18,216 nucleotides of DNA from Amoebophrya sp. AT5.2 (taxonomy: Eukaryota; Sar; Dinophyceae; Syndiniales; Amoebophryaceae): contig RXOD01004796.1 in NCBI GenBank assembly GCA_005223375.1, forward strand, positions 1 to 18,216. Reading direction: 5' to 3'. Every line of letters begins with the position of its first letter. Within the stretch, counting starts at the first letter, position 1. Below the pieces are notes generated by a model that worked only from the letters and a program-made list of their open reading frames with translations, searched no databases and was not told the origin of the DNA. This document shows positions 8,780-17,320 of this stretch, one piece after another. A program made the translations under genes and the position numbers.

Positions 8780-9735
8780 TCACCCATTCTCAACATTCTC
8801 TATGTTCCGGATTATCGGATAAGCATTAGCATTAGTAGCGAGCACCATATTACCGCTTTGCTTCGTGTTAAACAAGCTGCCTTGCCGCCGGGGCACTACT
8901 GTTGTGGCCTGTTGTGTGACCCGTTTGCTCTTCCTCGAGCCCCCCGATGTCCGATCTCCACGCTTCTGGGACCGCACGCTCGTCTGGGTCGGCGTCTGCG
9001 CGTCTTTCCAACGCGGCACCGGGTTGGCCGATCGCGCCGGCAAGAGGTCAGCGGTCCCTTCCCGGTTATGGCTACCATCAATGCTGCTGGAGCTCCGGTC
9101 GCCAATCCCCAGGCGGTCTCCCCTATCAACGTAACCGTACCTCAAGAAGCCATCTACCATAGTTATCTGCTCCCGTCCGAGTCGGCGGTGAGCCCCAGGA
9201 TCGACGCCGCTCGTCCAGTCCGCACCGCCCTCGCGGCTCCCTACTTCGGTATCAACGCCGCTCTCGCCATCTTCGTCCGTGAGGTAGAGTCCTCCCTCCA
9301 CCGCTTCACCCTCCGCTTTCGCGCGCAACATGGACGTGGAAGTTCTCCTCCTGCCGACTATATTCCGAGATTTTTTCGTTCTTTTCCGCACTCCGACACT
9401 GCTTCCCGACAGCAGCAGCAGCTCCTGGCTGTGCTTCCCCTCCTCCCCTCCATGCACCGCGCTGCCGACCCCCTGTCCCCGGTCCGCCTCTCCGGCTTCA
9501 AACTCGTCCACGCTCTGCACACCGAAGAGACGGTGATTAAGCACCTTTCGATTCACGTCGGCCGACTTGCGCTTCTCATCGTGAGCCGACTTCCGCTTTC
9601 GCGTTTCGTCGATCACTTTGGAGACCGGAGGGGGGTGCAGGTGGTCGTGGTTGATAGATTCCGGCTCGGACTCCTGTGCGTTCTGCTCCAGCTGTCCTCG
9701 CTTTAGCTCGATCAGCGTCGCGTCGCTCTCCGTGT
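8780..9735 (-). CDS. charged low-complexity protein, 5' exon not identified
   Basis: I do not recognise it. The minus-strand frame is open from an acceptor-like site (CTAATCAG, ending at 9736) to TGA at 8780, about 317 codons. No ATG precedes the first GTG, so an upstream exon is expected but was not found. The N-terminal part is acidic (ESEPES), followed by strongly basic repeats (DETRKRKSAHDEKRKSADVNRK), a leucine run (QELLLLSG), another basic patch (RKRTKKSRN), then acidic glycine-rich sequence and a serine/arginine-rich tail. The basic patches look like nuclear localisation signals. No enzymatic domain is visible. The C-terminus (about the last 22 residues) may be intronic, since GTAATATGG follows the NTKQS codons and a TACTAAT branch-like motif comes after it. 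The plus strand also has a 282-codon frame here, but it reads as a Pro/Arg/Ser shadow. Confidence 0.5.
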
Positions 9736-9901
9736 CTGATTAGATTTCGGTATGAAATCATAATTTTTATTGATTAAACTCATTCAAAATCGAAGGAGCT
9801 GGTGCGGGAACCTAGAAATGCTGACGCTGTCGTAAGTATCTAGAAGTTGTATGTGTCACTGTGCGCCAGGAACGATAGGGATTTGTCTTATAGCGGGCAA
9901 G

Positions 9902-10670
9902 ATGGTCCCCCGGAGTCCTCACGCGGCTACTGTGCGTGCCGTGAAAGACGGACGTCCTACAAGAAAATGGACGGCCGGACAGTGCAGCACGTCAGAAAAT
10001 ATGACGACGAAATGGTTGGACGAAGAAGAGGTGTGAGTAGGCAACGCACAGAGCCAACGTCGCTACTTTGTCAGACTTCAGAGCTTAAATAAAAACCCAT
10101 GCTCTCCGTCCCGAAGTAGCCGGCCGTCACACGTGAAAAGCGAGCAGTCGGATATGCGCGAGACGGTATGAGAAAATTGCGGAAATGCAAGTGAAAGTGA
10201 GAGTCAATATATAGGAAAGGAGAACTGCGGTGGCTTCAGTGTCTGAAAGAGATGCGCAGTAGGCCTCTGCGAGGCAAGCAACACCCCCCGCGAGACCCGA
10301 AGTGCGATTTGCTTTGCGTCTCGATGTAGCCGGCGAGTCGATGAAGACAGAAACGCCGGATATGCTGGAGACTGAAATTTCCAGGCAAATTCGTGTTCAA
10401 TCAGCAGCGCAACAAGTGTTCAATCAGTACCGAGAAAGTCTAGGTCAAGATCACCGAAGCAACCAACATGAAAATTCGAAATCGAAGTGTCCCTCACCTA
10501 GGATATTCGGCATGCCACTGGGAAAGCGATGTCGAATTCGAGAAGGGAGGGTTCGGATGTTCTTCGAGCGATTGGAGATCCCAAGCGCATCACCCGAGAA
10601 ACCTCGGAGCGTCGTGGGGTACTATGATGCTCGGTTGGTCTATTCACTTTTCGGAAGCAGGAACAAATAA
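9902..10670 (+). CDS. speculative two-exon plus-strand protein, about 178 aa
   Basis: I do not recognise it. Exon 1 9902-10030 runs from ATG (MVPRSPHAATV) to a donor-like GAAGAAGAG then GTGTGAGTAG. Exon 2 10263-10670 follows an acceptor ending GCGCAGTAG. The join is phase 0, removes 232 nt, and yields a 43-residue basic start plus 135 residues, ending SLFGSRNK at TAA. The second exon is polar and helix-prone in the middle (MLETEISRQIRVQSAAQQ). If real, it would converge on the split zinc-ribbon gene with only seven bases between the two stop codons. No domain is visible, the acceptor is weak, and purine-rich plus-strand frames are common in this window opposite pyrimidine-rich noncoding DNA, so this may be chance. 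Confidence 0.25.
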
Positions 10671-10677
10671 AGAAAAG

Positions 10678-12224
10678 CTATAACATAATACTGTTTCCCC
10701 AGATGAGCTCCGCGTCCACGCGCGCCGGGGTGTGGCTATCCTTCGGGCACGTAAAATCCAGCGCGCACTCCGGGCAGTCGACGCGCTGATACGGCTCGCC
10801 CAGTACCTGAGTTTATTCCGAAACAGGAAGGCAATAGATTGTTTGAGACTCGGTAAGGCGACCATTCCTATCTGTAAACGAGGAAGGACTCCAGCTAGTA
10901 ACAAAGATATGTTATTCCTCCATCCCAAGCCGAGCCGCCATTTCGTGTGGAAGCGGCGCGGTCTGACATAGGAGGTCAAGTGAATTGTGTTTGAAGTGAT
11001 GGGTTAGAGAGTGCTGCTAATCTGCTGGGAGTAAGGTGCAGGTTCCAGCAGAAAAATGGCCCGAATCGCGAAAGGAGAACGTACTCGAACCACAGAATAG
11101 ACCGATTCGAGCACGGACTCCTTTCGCGACCGACTCCGTTCGGAAGAAGTCGCAAAAAACCATTTAAAGCGGGAAAAGACGAAGACGAAAGCTGCTGCGC
11201 TAGAAGATGATCCAGCGTAAGTTCTCGCGAAGCCGCGACCTCGGAAGTGATAGTGAAGTCGTTTTGTTCGGCCTTGATAGTGATACGACTCCCTACTGGC
11301 AAGGGCAATCGACCGTGGAGAGACCGAAACCTGCTTTGCGCGTCAAGCGGCACTCCAGTCAGCTTGCTATCGCTATCGAAGGGAGTGTTTGACAAATGAG
11401 GCGGAATAGTTGTAAAATCTATGCAAACTGACGTGCAAACGTGTGCGAAGCTGGCCGGAATCGCAAAAGGAGGACGTGCTCGAGCCACGGAAAAAGCTCT
11501 CGCCCATCCCCACCAGCTTCGTAAGACATTCTAGAATCGCCGAAACGAGGATGCGCGCACAAAGTCGAAGCACGCAACCTAGCTGAGGGATTCGAAAGCA
11601 TCAGGATCAGCAGAACTTTCTGTTCGAGGCACCTACCGATATCTCGTGATCAAGAAATTCATGAGAAAGCCATGTGGAACGACTGTTTTTGGATAGCGAG
11701 TCTGCGCACTTCAGCATTAGCATGGAAAAATGATTGTGCTTCAATCATGCAGTGGACTCAGGTGGGGGCACCCGTAATCGTGTCATCATTGCGCGCAGAC
11801 TCGCCTTCCACCTAGTTGTACGGCTTGATCTCAGATGTCTGGGGGAAGCAATGAATCTATGAAAGAATAGGCTGCACCGAGCGGAAATTTTTGTGGATCC
11901 ATCTATCGGGCAATTTTCCTTCGCTACCAAAGGTTCTAACGTTCCTTAAATTACCAGCGCTCCGCACTTCGGGCACATGGTTTCCACGGTCTTCTTCCCC
12001 GAGAGTTTGAGGCAGAAAATTTTGCAGGAGTCGACGCACTTTTTGTACCACGGGCGGCTCGCAGGCCGCGTACTCTCCACCTCGAAGTCCTCCGCCCACG
12101 GCCTCTCCCTAATCCTGCTGCCGCCTGCCGCGTTCGCCATCCCCTCGCGATAGAGCGAGCTGGCCCTTGTCGTCCCCCCCTCCCCATCAAGGGTAGTATT
12201 TTCAACAGCAGCTCGTCCCTGCAT
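10678..12224 (-). CDS. Cys-rich zinc-ribbon protein, split copy
   Basis: Function unknown; predicted zinc-binding protein. Exon 1 12224-11955 ends CPKCGAL at donor GTAATTTAAG. Exon 2 10806-10678 follows acceptor AAACTCAG and encodes VLGEPYQRVDCPECALDFTC and then PKDSHTPARVDAELIWGNSIML with a TAG stop. The join is phase 0 and gives 132 aa. Support comes from the neighbour at 12905-13369: the spliced product aligns with it across the cysteine region with a one-residue gap, sharing Cys67, 71, 84, 87, 101, 104 and 110 plus LxGK, GEP, FxCP and SxTPA. Three paired-Cys knuckles suggest one or two zinc ions. The 5' end is uncertain: the frame is open back to a TGA near 12335 without another ATG, so an extra 5' exon may add an N-terminal His/Lys-rich segment (QQHDKHKYDRKY). 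The intron, 1,148 nt, is far longer than others here. Confidence 0.72.
11066..11129. repeat. 64-nt inverted repeat (stem-loop)
   Basis: The arms are 11066-11089 and 11106-11129, each 24 nt, pairing at 21 of 24 positions, with the outer 12 perfect (TCGCGAAAGGAG against CTCCTTTCGCGA). The loop is 16 nt. It lies within the long intron and could fold in the transcript. It resembles the core of a small non-autonomous element, though no target-site duplication was recognised. Confidence 0.75.
11453..11490. repeat. diverged direct copy of the stem-loop left arm
   Basis: Positions 11453-11490 match 11058-11095 at 32 of 38 positions. Five of the six differences are G/A transitions. With the inverted right arm, this gives three copies of a motif of about 25 nt within 430 nt, all inside one intron. 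Confidence 0.7.
11696..11804. repeat. 12-nt perfect inverted repeat pair
   Basis: GCGAGTCTGCGC at 11696-11707 is the exact reverse complement of GCGCAGACTCGC at 11793-11804, separated by 85 nt. Both are inside the long intron of the split zinc-ribbon gene. This could be a stem in the pre-mRNA or the ends of a very short remnant element. Nothing coding lies between them. Confidence 0.6.
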
Positions 12225-12904
12225 TCCACCGACTACGTATTTCCGGTCGTACTTATGCTTATCGTGTTGTTGCGGGGAGGGCCCAGGTGTAGGGATCGCT
12301 CTCTCAAGGAGCTGCCTGGCGTGGGGGTAGTCTCAAGACTTCGGCTAGCGCGCATTCTGGCGGCGCGTCGAAGTAGGAGATAAAGTGGCGCTAAAAACGA
12401 TGCAAAACTACACGGACAGAGGAAGGGGTAGACATATCTACTTATTCAGGGTAGGATTCACGCAGTAAAAAAATATGCTGTCGGGGATTGCGCACATCGG
12501 GACGGGGGTGCGGGTACCTTTCATGCAACGGGGACCTGCGCAGTGAGCGTGGCCGAGAGATTAAAATTGATGTAGTAGCTTAAGTTAGTAGTTCTGCAAT
12601 GAAAAGAAAGAAAACGAGAGCATGTCCACAAACCGCGCAGAACCACGACAAAGATCGAGATACCGCGGATTCTTGCGTTCGCACGACGGTTTACGAAGAG
12701 ACACAGCGAAACGAAAACAAACGGACGAGCACAGCACACATAGAGTTCCGATTCCGAACTGAAGCAGCCATGTTGGTTCACGATACGCGCACGCCCGCAG
12801 CTTGCGAAGACAAGCAGACGTGGGACCTTGTTCGTGTAGCCTGACAATTCTTTCAAAAGAACCAGAACGTACATGCAATATTAATTTTCAATCAGCCCAT
12901 TGAT
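12225..12904. other. intergenic region between the two zinc-ribbon genes
   Basis: The first 110 bases continue the open frame of the split zinc-ribbon gene and may be its 5' coding part. Beyond that I see no supported gene. An 81-codon plus-strand frame (12599-12844, ATG start, Lys/Arg/Thr-rich) lies opposite a hydrophobic minus-strand frame. Both look like products of a pyrimidine-rich minus strand. The promoter of the split gene and the 3' flank of the continuous one must be here. Confidence 0.4.
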
Positions 12905-13369
12905 TTATCCTCCATCGTCGTTCCACGGGTCGTCGCTCGTTACGCCGTCGCTATTTTTATCCATTCCCAGTCCGCCCGTCCTCTTCCGCTTTTGGCCTCC
13001 CGACGGGGGGCGACTCATCACGTCTGCAGTCATAACCGCCGGCGTCGAACTATTCGGCGGGCATGCGAACTCGTGGCCGCATTCCCCACACTTGATCAAT
13101 TTAAAGGGCTCGCCGCCACAACTTGGGTTCCCGCATTTTGGACAGGCTGTGGATACCGACGGCTTTCCCGCGAGGCTATTGCAACAGCGCGTGCAAAAAT
13201 CGAGGAGGCTTTGGCCAACGCCCTTATTGGGGGAATTGCCCTCAGGCTGCGCCGCTCTCGGTGCGTCCGGATAGAGCGTTCGCTGAAGAGCGTCACTGTC
13301 AGCCGCGTCCTTGCGCGCCGCTTTCCTCTCCGTCCTTGCACGCTCGAGCGCATTCGCTCGAGCCAGCAT
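12905..13369 (-). CDS. Cys-rich zinc-ribbon protein, continuous copy
   Basis: Function unknown; predicted zinc-binding, possibly nuclear. One exon from ATG at 13369 to TAA at 12905 gives 154 aa. Residues 1-30 are a charged helix (MLARANALERARTERKAARK). The Cys region spans 59-103: C59, C62, C63, CPKC (76, 79), C84, CGEC (94, 97) and C103, in a zinc-ribbon-like arrangement. The tail has a basic nuclear-signal candidate (GGQKRKRTGG) and ends in an acidic DDPWNDDGG. It is clearly paralogous to the spliced gene at 10678-12224 but lacks the intron and has one extra residue in the middle loop. An in-frame TAA directly precedes the ATG, and the same frame upstream encodes 44 further codons from another ATG (13504) behind an acceptor-like TTTCCTACAG. 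The true N-terminus may therefore be longer through splicing or readthrough. Confidence 0.75.
   Translation of the reverse strand: MLARANALERARTERKAARKDAADSDALQRTLYPDAPRAAQPEGNSPNKGVGQSLLDFCTRCCNSLAGKPSVSTACPKCGNPSCGGEPFKLIKCGECGHEFACPPNSSTPAVMTADVMSRPPSGGQKRKRTGGLGMDKNSDGVTSDDPWNDDGG
13342..13363. repeat. 9-bp GC-rich hairpin just inside the zinc-ribbon start
   Basis: GCTCGAGCG at 13342-13350 and CGCTCGAGC at 13355-13363 are perfect inverted repeats around a 4-nt loop. On the minus-strand transcript the stem begins three bases after the ATG, and six after the preceding in-frame TAA. It encodes part of ARANALERA, so it could be a coding coincidence. Confidence 0.6.
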
Positions 13370-13504
13370 TTATATGCGGATCGTCTGCACTCCCACGACC
13401 CGCTGCGATAGTATTCTACTAGCCGGCGCATCACGCTGCGCTTGCGCGTTGAGGTACGCGACGGCACCTGGTATCCGCCGTTCAGAATCTCGCGCTAGCG
13501 ACAT
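13370..13504 (-). other. in-frame upstream ORF abutting the zinc-ribbon gene
   Basis: ATG at 13504 opens 44 codons (MSLARDSERRIPGAVAYLNA and on) that end at TAA 13372-13370, immediately followed in the same frame by the ATG of the zinc-ribbon gene. A pyrimidine-rich acceptor-like TTTCCTACAG ends at 13511, six bases before this ATG. The composition is protein-like. It may be an upstream ORF, an N-terminal exon whose downstream donor I could not place, or a readthrough arrangement. Confidence 0.4.
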
Positions 13505-14385
13505 TACCGACTGTAGGAAAGAAAGCAGAATCAATGAACAAAATAGAAACTGGGGCGGGGGTGCCACGGAAAACAATTTTATCTGCTATCTGCCGAGCCT
13601 GTGATGGGACCACGAGCAGCACCTCTTGAAAAATTAATGCAGCATGAAATGCGGTTGCGGAAAGGATTGATACTGCCGAGGAAGCACGAAGTACAGACGG
13701 AAAAAACACTCATGCTTGCGAACTTTTTTTCGGCGTACGCGCCAAACGGGCTTACGAGAGCACTAATCACGAGAAACGACGTGTACAAGCGACGAGGTTG
13801 CGACATTATTTTGAACGAATGACATCCGCTGCTATTACGACGGTGACGTACTACGACGGAAAACAAGAAAGCACATCAATTCACAGTATCGATAGCACCG
13901 AACAAATTTCAGTTTCTCACCGGCTTCCGGATGCCAAAAAGCTGCCGATCCAGCAGCACTCAGTTTTTTTTTCAAGAGTAATTTTCGTTGGCAGAAAACA
14001 ACTTCCAGTTAGTAGTTCCCCATAGTCCCAAATGAGTAGCGGCTCGAAAGTGGAAAACCAAAATCAATCCTCTTCTCATCAAGCCTGAATCTCGGTATTA
14101 GGCGCATCTCGAAGGATCGCGGTGCTTCCCGAGACTTCTCCATTCGCAGAGGCGACGTTCTTTACGGCCAAACGACGAGCTCTAGAGCACGCCACTCGAC
14201 CGTCCTACTGGCCGCTTACGTGAAAAAGCACGCGATCCGGTAGACCCCGCTACGTTTCCACCCCGTGGGCGGAGGAAAATCCATTCCCCCGCTCCTGCAT
14301 CCCCTCTAACGGCGAATCAGAAGTCTTGCTTCGTAGCCAAAGCAGTGAAATCGAATTCGAAACCGAAATCTCCGCTTCATCCGGC
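13505..14385. other. region between zinc-ribbon gene and RPL3
   Basis: The right half (about 13870-14385) should contain the 3' UTR of RPL3 and shows no gene. In the left half a plus-strand ATG frame, 13604-13825 including its stop, gives about 73 aa (MGPRAAPLEKLMQHEMRLRK and on, ending DIILNE). It reads like protein but has no domain, and it lies opposite pyrimidine-rich minus-strand DNA that could be the intron or 5' flank of the zinc-ribbon gene. Confidence 0.35.
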
Positions 14386-15970
14386 TTACTTCTTCACGCG
14401 TCCGAAGAACTTGGCCTTTTCCTCGTAGGTCTGGAAGCGTCCGTGGCCGATCTTGGAGGAGGTGTCGATGAACTTCAGCTTGATTTCTTCCAGGGCCGCG
14501 CGCTTCACCTGCGGCAGGAGGGACTGGCGCAGGGTGACGCAGCGCTTCTTCGGGCCGCAGACGCCGCCCTTGATCATGAGCCAGTCCTCGTTGATGACGC
14601 CGTAGTGCGGGAAGCCGCCCATCGGGGTGATGTCTTTTTCAGTCAAATCGTGCTCCGTGTTGGCGTCGTTCTCGGTCTCCTTCAGGCCGACGCGGTAGAT
14701 CTTCTTGTTGATCTCGGTGCGGTGGTGGTAGCCGTTCTGACCGGCGCGGGGCACCTGGAACTGCACGCGGGCCGGGTGCCAAGCACCGATACAGGCGACC
14801 TTGCGGAGACCGCGGTGGGTCTTGCGGGGCAGCCGGGTGACGCCCCAACGAGTGACCACGCCGTCAATCCCGCGACCCTTGGTCACACCAATGATGTCGA
14901 TCATCTCGTTCTGCTTGAACACGTCACCGACGCGAACCTCCTTCTCAAACAGGTTCTTGGCGAAGTCGACCTGTGACGAGAGAGAGTTGGGACGAGTGCG
15001 CGCGAAAAAATTGGGACGAGTTTTGCGAGGTATAGTACGTATTACACGGCGGCCCTATGATGATTCACTACAAGATCGCACGGTAGTACACACGTGCTCA
15101 CTCACGCGCGGGCTCATTTCGGTACAGATGTAGTGCCTCACTCCAGAAATTTAATCTGATCACTGATTCTCAATCTCGACGACATCTTCGATGATGAAAA
15201 GGTTCTTGACATACCTTAGCGGACACATCGCCGCCGTTGATCTGGATCTCCTTCAGGTGGGCCTTCTTCTGACCGATCTTGCACTTGTCCACCTGAGTGT
15301 GGGCCAGCATGCGGATTACGGTGGCGTACTTCTTGGCGCGATCCACCTGGGCGTCCATTTCGTTCTTCTCGAACTTCTTGGTGTACTTCGCGAAGGCCTT
15401 CTTCTTGGACTTGTACCTGTAGTTTTCCGCGCAAATAATTGATGATGTCGACAAATCGCGCACTCTGTTCTCAAAGACGTGCAAAACTCTCTCTTAAAGA
15501 AACTAAAACTACCCCACAAGGTAAAGATTACAAACAGAAGCAAACACTTCTCAACCTGAAAGAACATCAATCCAGACAGCAAACTAATGGTGATCCTAAA
15601 TCTACCAGTTCTTGTAGAAGCGGCGGCGGAGGTTGTCGGAGAGGTGTCCGGCGAACACGGTGGTGAGGGCGCGCAGGCCACGGGGGGTCGGCACGTAGGC
15701 GACGAATCCGACCGCGACCATCGGAGGGGCTTCCAGGATGGTGACCGGCTCGACGCAGTCCTTCTTGTCGAGCTTGGAGCCCGGCTTGGACACCGTGCGC
15801 ACGATATGGGTCATGCCGGCCTTGAAGCCCATGAAGGCGGTGAGGTGGCACGGCTTGGAGGCGTCGTCCTTCGGGAAAGACTTGATCTTGCCGTAGTGGT
15901 GCTTCGTGCGCTTCTTGGGCAGAAACCCAAGGTTGCCATGGCGCGGGCACTGGAACTTACGATGGGACAT
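14386..15970 (-). CDS. RPL3: 60S ribosomal protein L3 (uL3)
   Basis: Cytosolic large-subunit protein that reaches towards the peptidyl-transferase centre. Three exons, 15970-15606, 15416-15215 and 14970-14386, are joined across GT-AG introns of 189 nt (phase 2) and 244 nt (phase 0), giving 383 aa, close to the usual length of about 390. It starts with the eukaryotic signature [18 protein letters not shown] and has [19 protein letters not shown] joined to [40 protein letters not shown] and GRFQTYEEK. The central loop [18 protein letters not shown] carries H241 and W253, equivalent to yeast H243, which is methylated, and W255 of the tryptophan finger. Both joins are confirmed by alignment with the known family sequence: FYKNW runs into YKSKKKAF and GGDVSAK into [10 protein letters not shown]. 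The C-terminus ends FGRVKK, slightly shorter than in yeast. No damage is visible, so it is presumably the functional gene. Confidence 0.98.
14971..15214 (-). other. RPL3: RPL3 intron 2, phase 0
   Basis: The donor is GCTAAG then GTATGTCAAG and the acceptor CTCGTCACAG then GTCGACTTC, 244 nt, after K189. A canonical, pyrimidine-rich acceptor (TCTCTCTCGTCACAG). No gene was seen inside. Confidence 0.95.
15417..15605 (-). other. RPL3: RPL3 intron 1, phase 2
   Basis: The donor is AAGAACTG then GTAGATTTAG and the acceptor GAAAACTACAG then GTACAAGTCC, 189 nt, splitting the tryptophan codon of FYKNW. An antisense short ORF inside is not supported. Confidence 0.95.
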
Positions 15971-16609
15971 CGTGGAAGGTGTTGTTGGGGTCGGTTCGAT
16001 GCGCTAGTACTCGAGCTACCGATGCTGGGGAGACTGATGGAAGTCTCTGCCTTTACTCTTTCGGTCCCTGGAGTGGTTAGTTGATCGATGGCAATCGTCG
16101 ATGGCAATAATGTATAGGATGGTGGAAAGTAGATGTTTTCGTCGATGAATCGGTAGTAGAAGAAGTGTGGCGGTAGTCAAGATCCGGCACGGAGTAACAC
16201 CGATTCAGGGGAGCTCAGATTCACGAGATCGTAGAACGTCATCGGGGATCACGACGGATCGAAGGAACGCAATTTCTATCACGGACATAAACATCAGACT
16301 GGATCAGCGCGAGCTGTGCGCTCTTCTGAACTAGATCTCGAGATCAGGGATCTGCAGACACGAGAAATTTCGATTCCACTTGCGTTCAAGTTGCACGGAA
16401 TGAAACGTAGTTGCGCTACCATGACACAGTCTGCCGGATATAGTTTTGTCCACGACTGGTCGAACTCGAAGAACTGCTATCTTTCCTTAGCTTTCTCTGT
16501 CCCGGTCCCGCGAGCCGCATCCAGGCGATTTCATCGCCACGCCGGCTAAAAAGATGCGCTTCTTCATTGAAGGCTGGTATTTTTGGAAAAAAACGTTTTT
16601 TGATGTTCC
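15971..16609. other. RPL3 upstream region and flank
   Basis: This should hold the promoter and 5' UTR of RPL3 and the 3' flank of the alanine-rich gene. A short direct repeat, TCGATGGCAA, lies at about 16084-16106. From 16416 to about 16600 a minus-strand frame reads FNEEAHLFSRRGDEIAWMRL and then a serine run, which could be an exon. A GTGAGG donor-like site at the end of the neighbouring gene and a TACCAG acceptor-like site near 16578 exist, but their phases do not match, so I leave it uncalled. Confidence 0.35.
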
Positions 16610-17320
16610 TCACCGCGCCGTGCCTGCCGCCGCCACCGCTCCCTGGCGGTACACGTCTAGCTTGGCCGTCAGGTCCGCCGCCATTTTCTCGTACTCCGCC
16701 GCCTTGGCCACCAGCTGCTTCTGGTGCCGGGCCATGAAGTCTTGCGTAACAAAGTTGTTCCCCGTGACCCACGGCTTCCGCATTTCGTGTGCCATCGCCC
16801 TTCCGGCCGTCTCGAACTCCTGGGCCCGCTGCCGGTAGAACAAAATGTGCTGCTGCGCCGTCACGAGCGCCTCGTGGAACGGTTTCACCGCCGCGTTGAT
16901 TTTTGCCCGCTGTGCTTTTGCCGCCTTCCCGCCGTCGGCTGTCTTCTGCAGCGAGCGGATTTTCGCGTCCGCAGCTTCCTGAATGGCTGCGAAGGTCTCA
17001 CCGGCGGACTTCGCAGCCGCGGCAGTTACCTTGGCGTTGATTCCCTCCAACACCTTCGGGAACTCAGCGGCGAGCGTGGCGGCCTCGTCCGCCGCCCTAG
17101 CAGCGCTCTTTGCGGCAGCCGCGATGCCCTTCTGCTCCGCAAGGTTGGCGGTGACGAGTTTGGCCACGCTCGCGGAAGTGGCAGCGGCTACTCTCGTGCG
17201 GCGTGCGGCAGAAGCGAGGAGAGCGGTAGGCGCTGAAGTGGGCGCCGCTTCTGCTGCTGGAGCGGCCGCATTAACCAGCGCCGTTGCTGTCGAGCAATGG
17301 ATGATGCGACGGAGACGCAT
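16610..17320 (-). CDS. alanine-rich coiled-coil protein with possible organelle presequence
   Basis: I do not recognise this family. A single frame of 236 codons starts at ATG (MRLRRIIHCSTATALVNAAA) and ends at TGA 16610. Residues 1-45 are rich in Ala, Ser, Thr and Arg with one acidic residue (a Glu), and contain an ARRTRV motif, as in many mitochondrial or plastid presequences. Residues 50-160 are strongly helical, with A, K and E repeating in coiled-coil-like fashion (AAAAKSAARAADEAATLAAE). Residues 160-236 are less repetitive and may be the conserved part (ILFYRQRAQEFETAGRAMAH, KPWVTGNNF, FMARHQKQLVAKAAEYEKMA). No transmembrane segment or enzyme motif was seen. A role in an organelle complex is conceivable but is only inference. 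The stop lies within CGCGGTGAGG, a donor-like sequence, so a further 3' exon is possible. Confidence 0.68.
   Translation of the reverse strand: MRLRRIIHCSTATALVNAAAPAAEAAPTSAPTALLASAARRTRVAAATSASVAKLVTANLAEQKGIAAAAKSAARAADEAATLAAEFPKVLEGINAKVTAAAAKSAGETFAAIQEAADAKIRSLQKTADGGKAAKAQRAKINAAVKPFHEALVTAQQHILFYRQRAQEFETAGRAMAHEMRKPWVTGNNFVTQDFMARHQKQLVAKAAEYEKMAADLTAKLDVYRQGAVAAAGTAR

Larger units (their letters stand above)
10807..11954 (-). other. long repeat-bearing intron of the split zinc-ribbon gene
   Basis: This 1,148-nt GT-AG intron sits directly after the CPKCGAL codons, inside the zinc-binding domain. The paralogue has no intron at the matching place. It contains a 64-nt stem-loop (11066-11129), a partial direct copy of its left half (11453-11490), and a separate pair of 12-nt inverted repeats (11696-11707 and 11793-11804). 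Short plus and minus frames inside show no domain. It is either an old intron expanded by repeats or a later insertion. Confidence 0.65.

Noticed and set aside
8858..9706. Plus-strand frame of 282 codons
   Set aside because: It is antisense to the charged minus-strand frame and has no domain. It is rich in Pro, Ser, Arg and Leu, as expected of a shadow. The minus frame is not certain either, so this is a judgement.
12599..12844. Plus-strand ATG frame of 81 codons
   Set aside because: It is Lys/Arg/Thr-rich because it lies opposite pyrimidine-rich minus-strand DNA. No domain or splice partner was found.
15191..15681. Several frames overlapping RPL3 exons 1 and 2 and introns
   Set aside because: These are shadows of the RPL3 coding frame, which is fixed by family-specific sequence.
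16554..16612. Short intron joining the alanine-rich gene to the FNEEAHLF frame
   Set aside because: A GTGAGG donor and TACCAG acceptor are present, but the phase leads to an immediate stop and the interval would be only about 44 nt.
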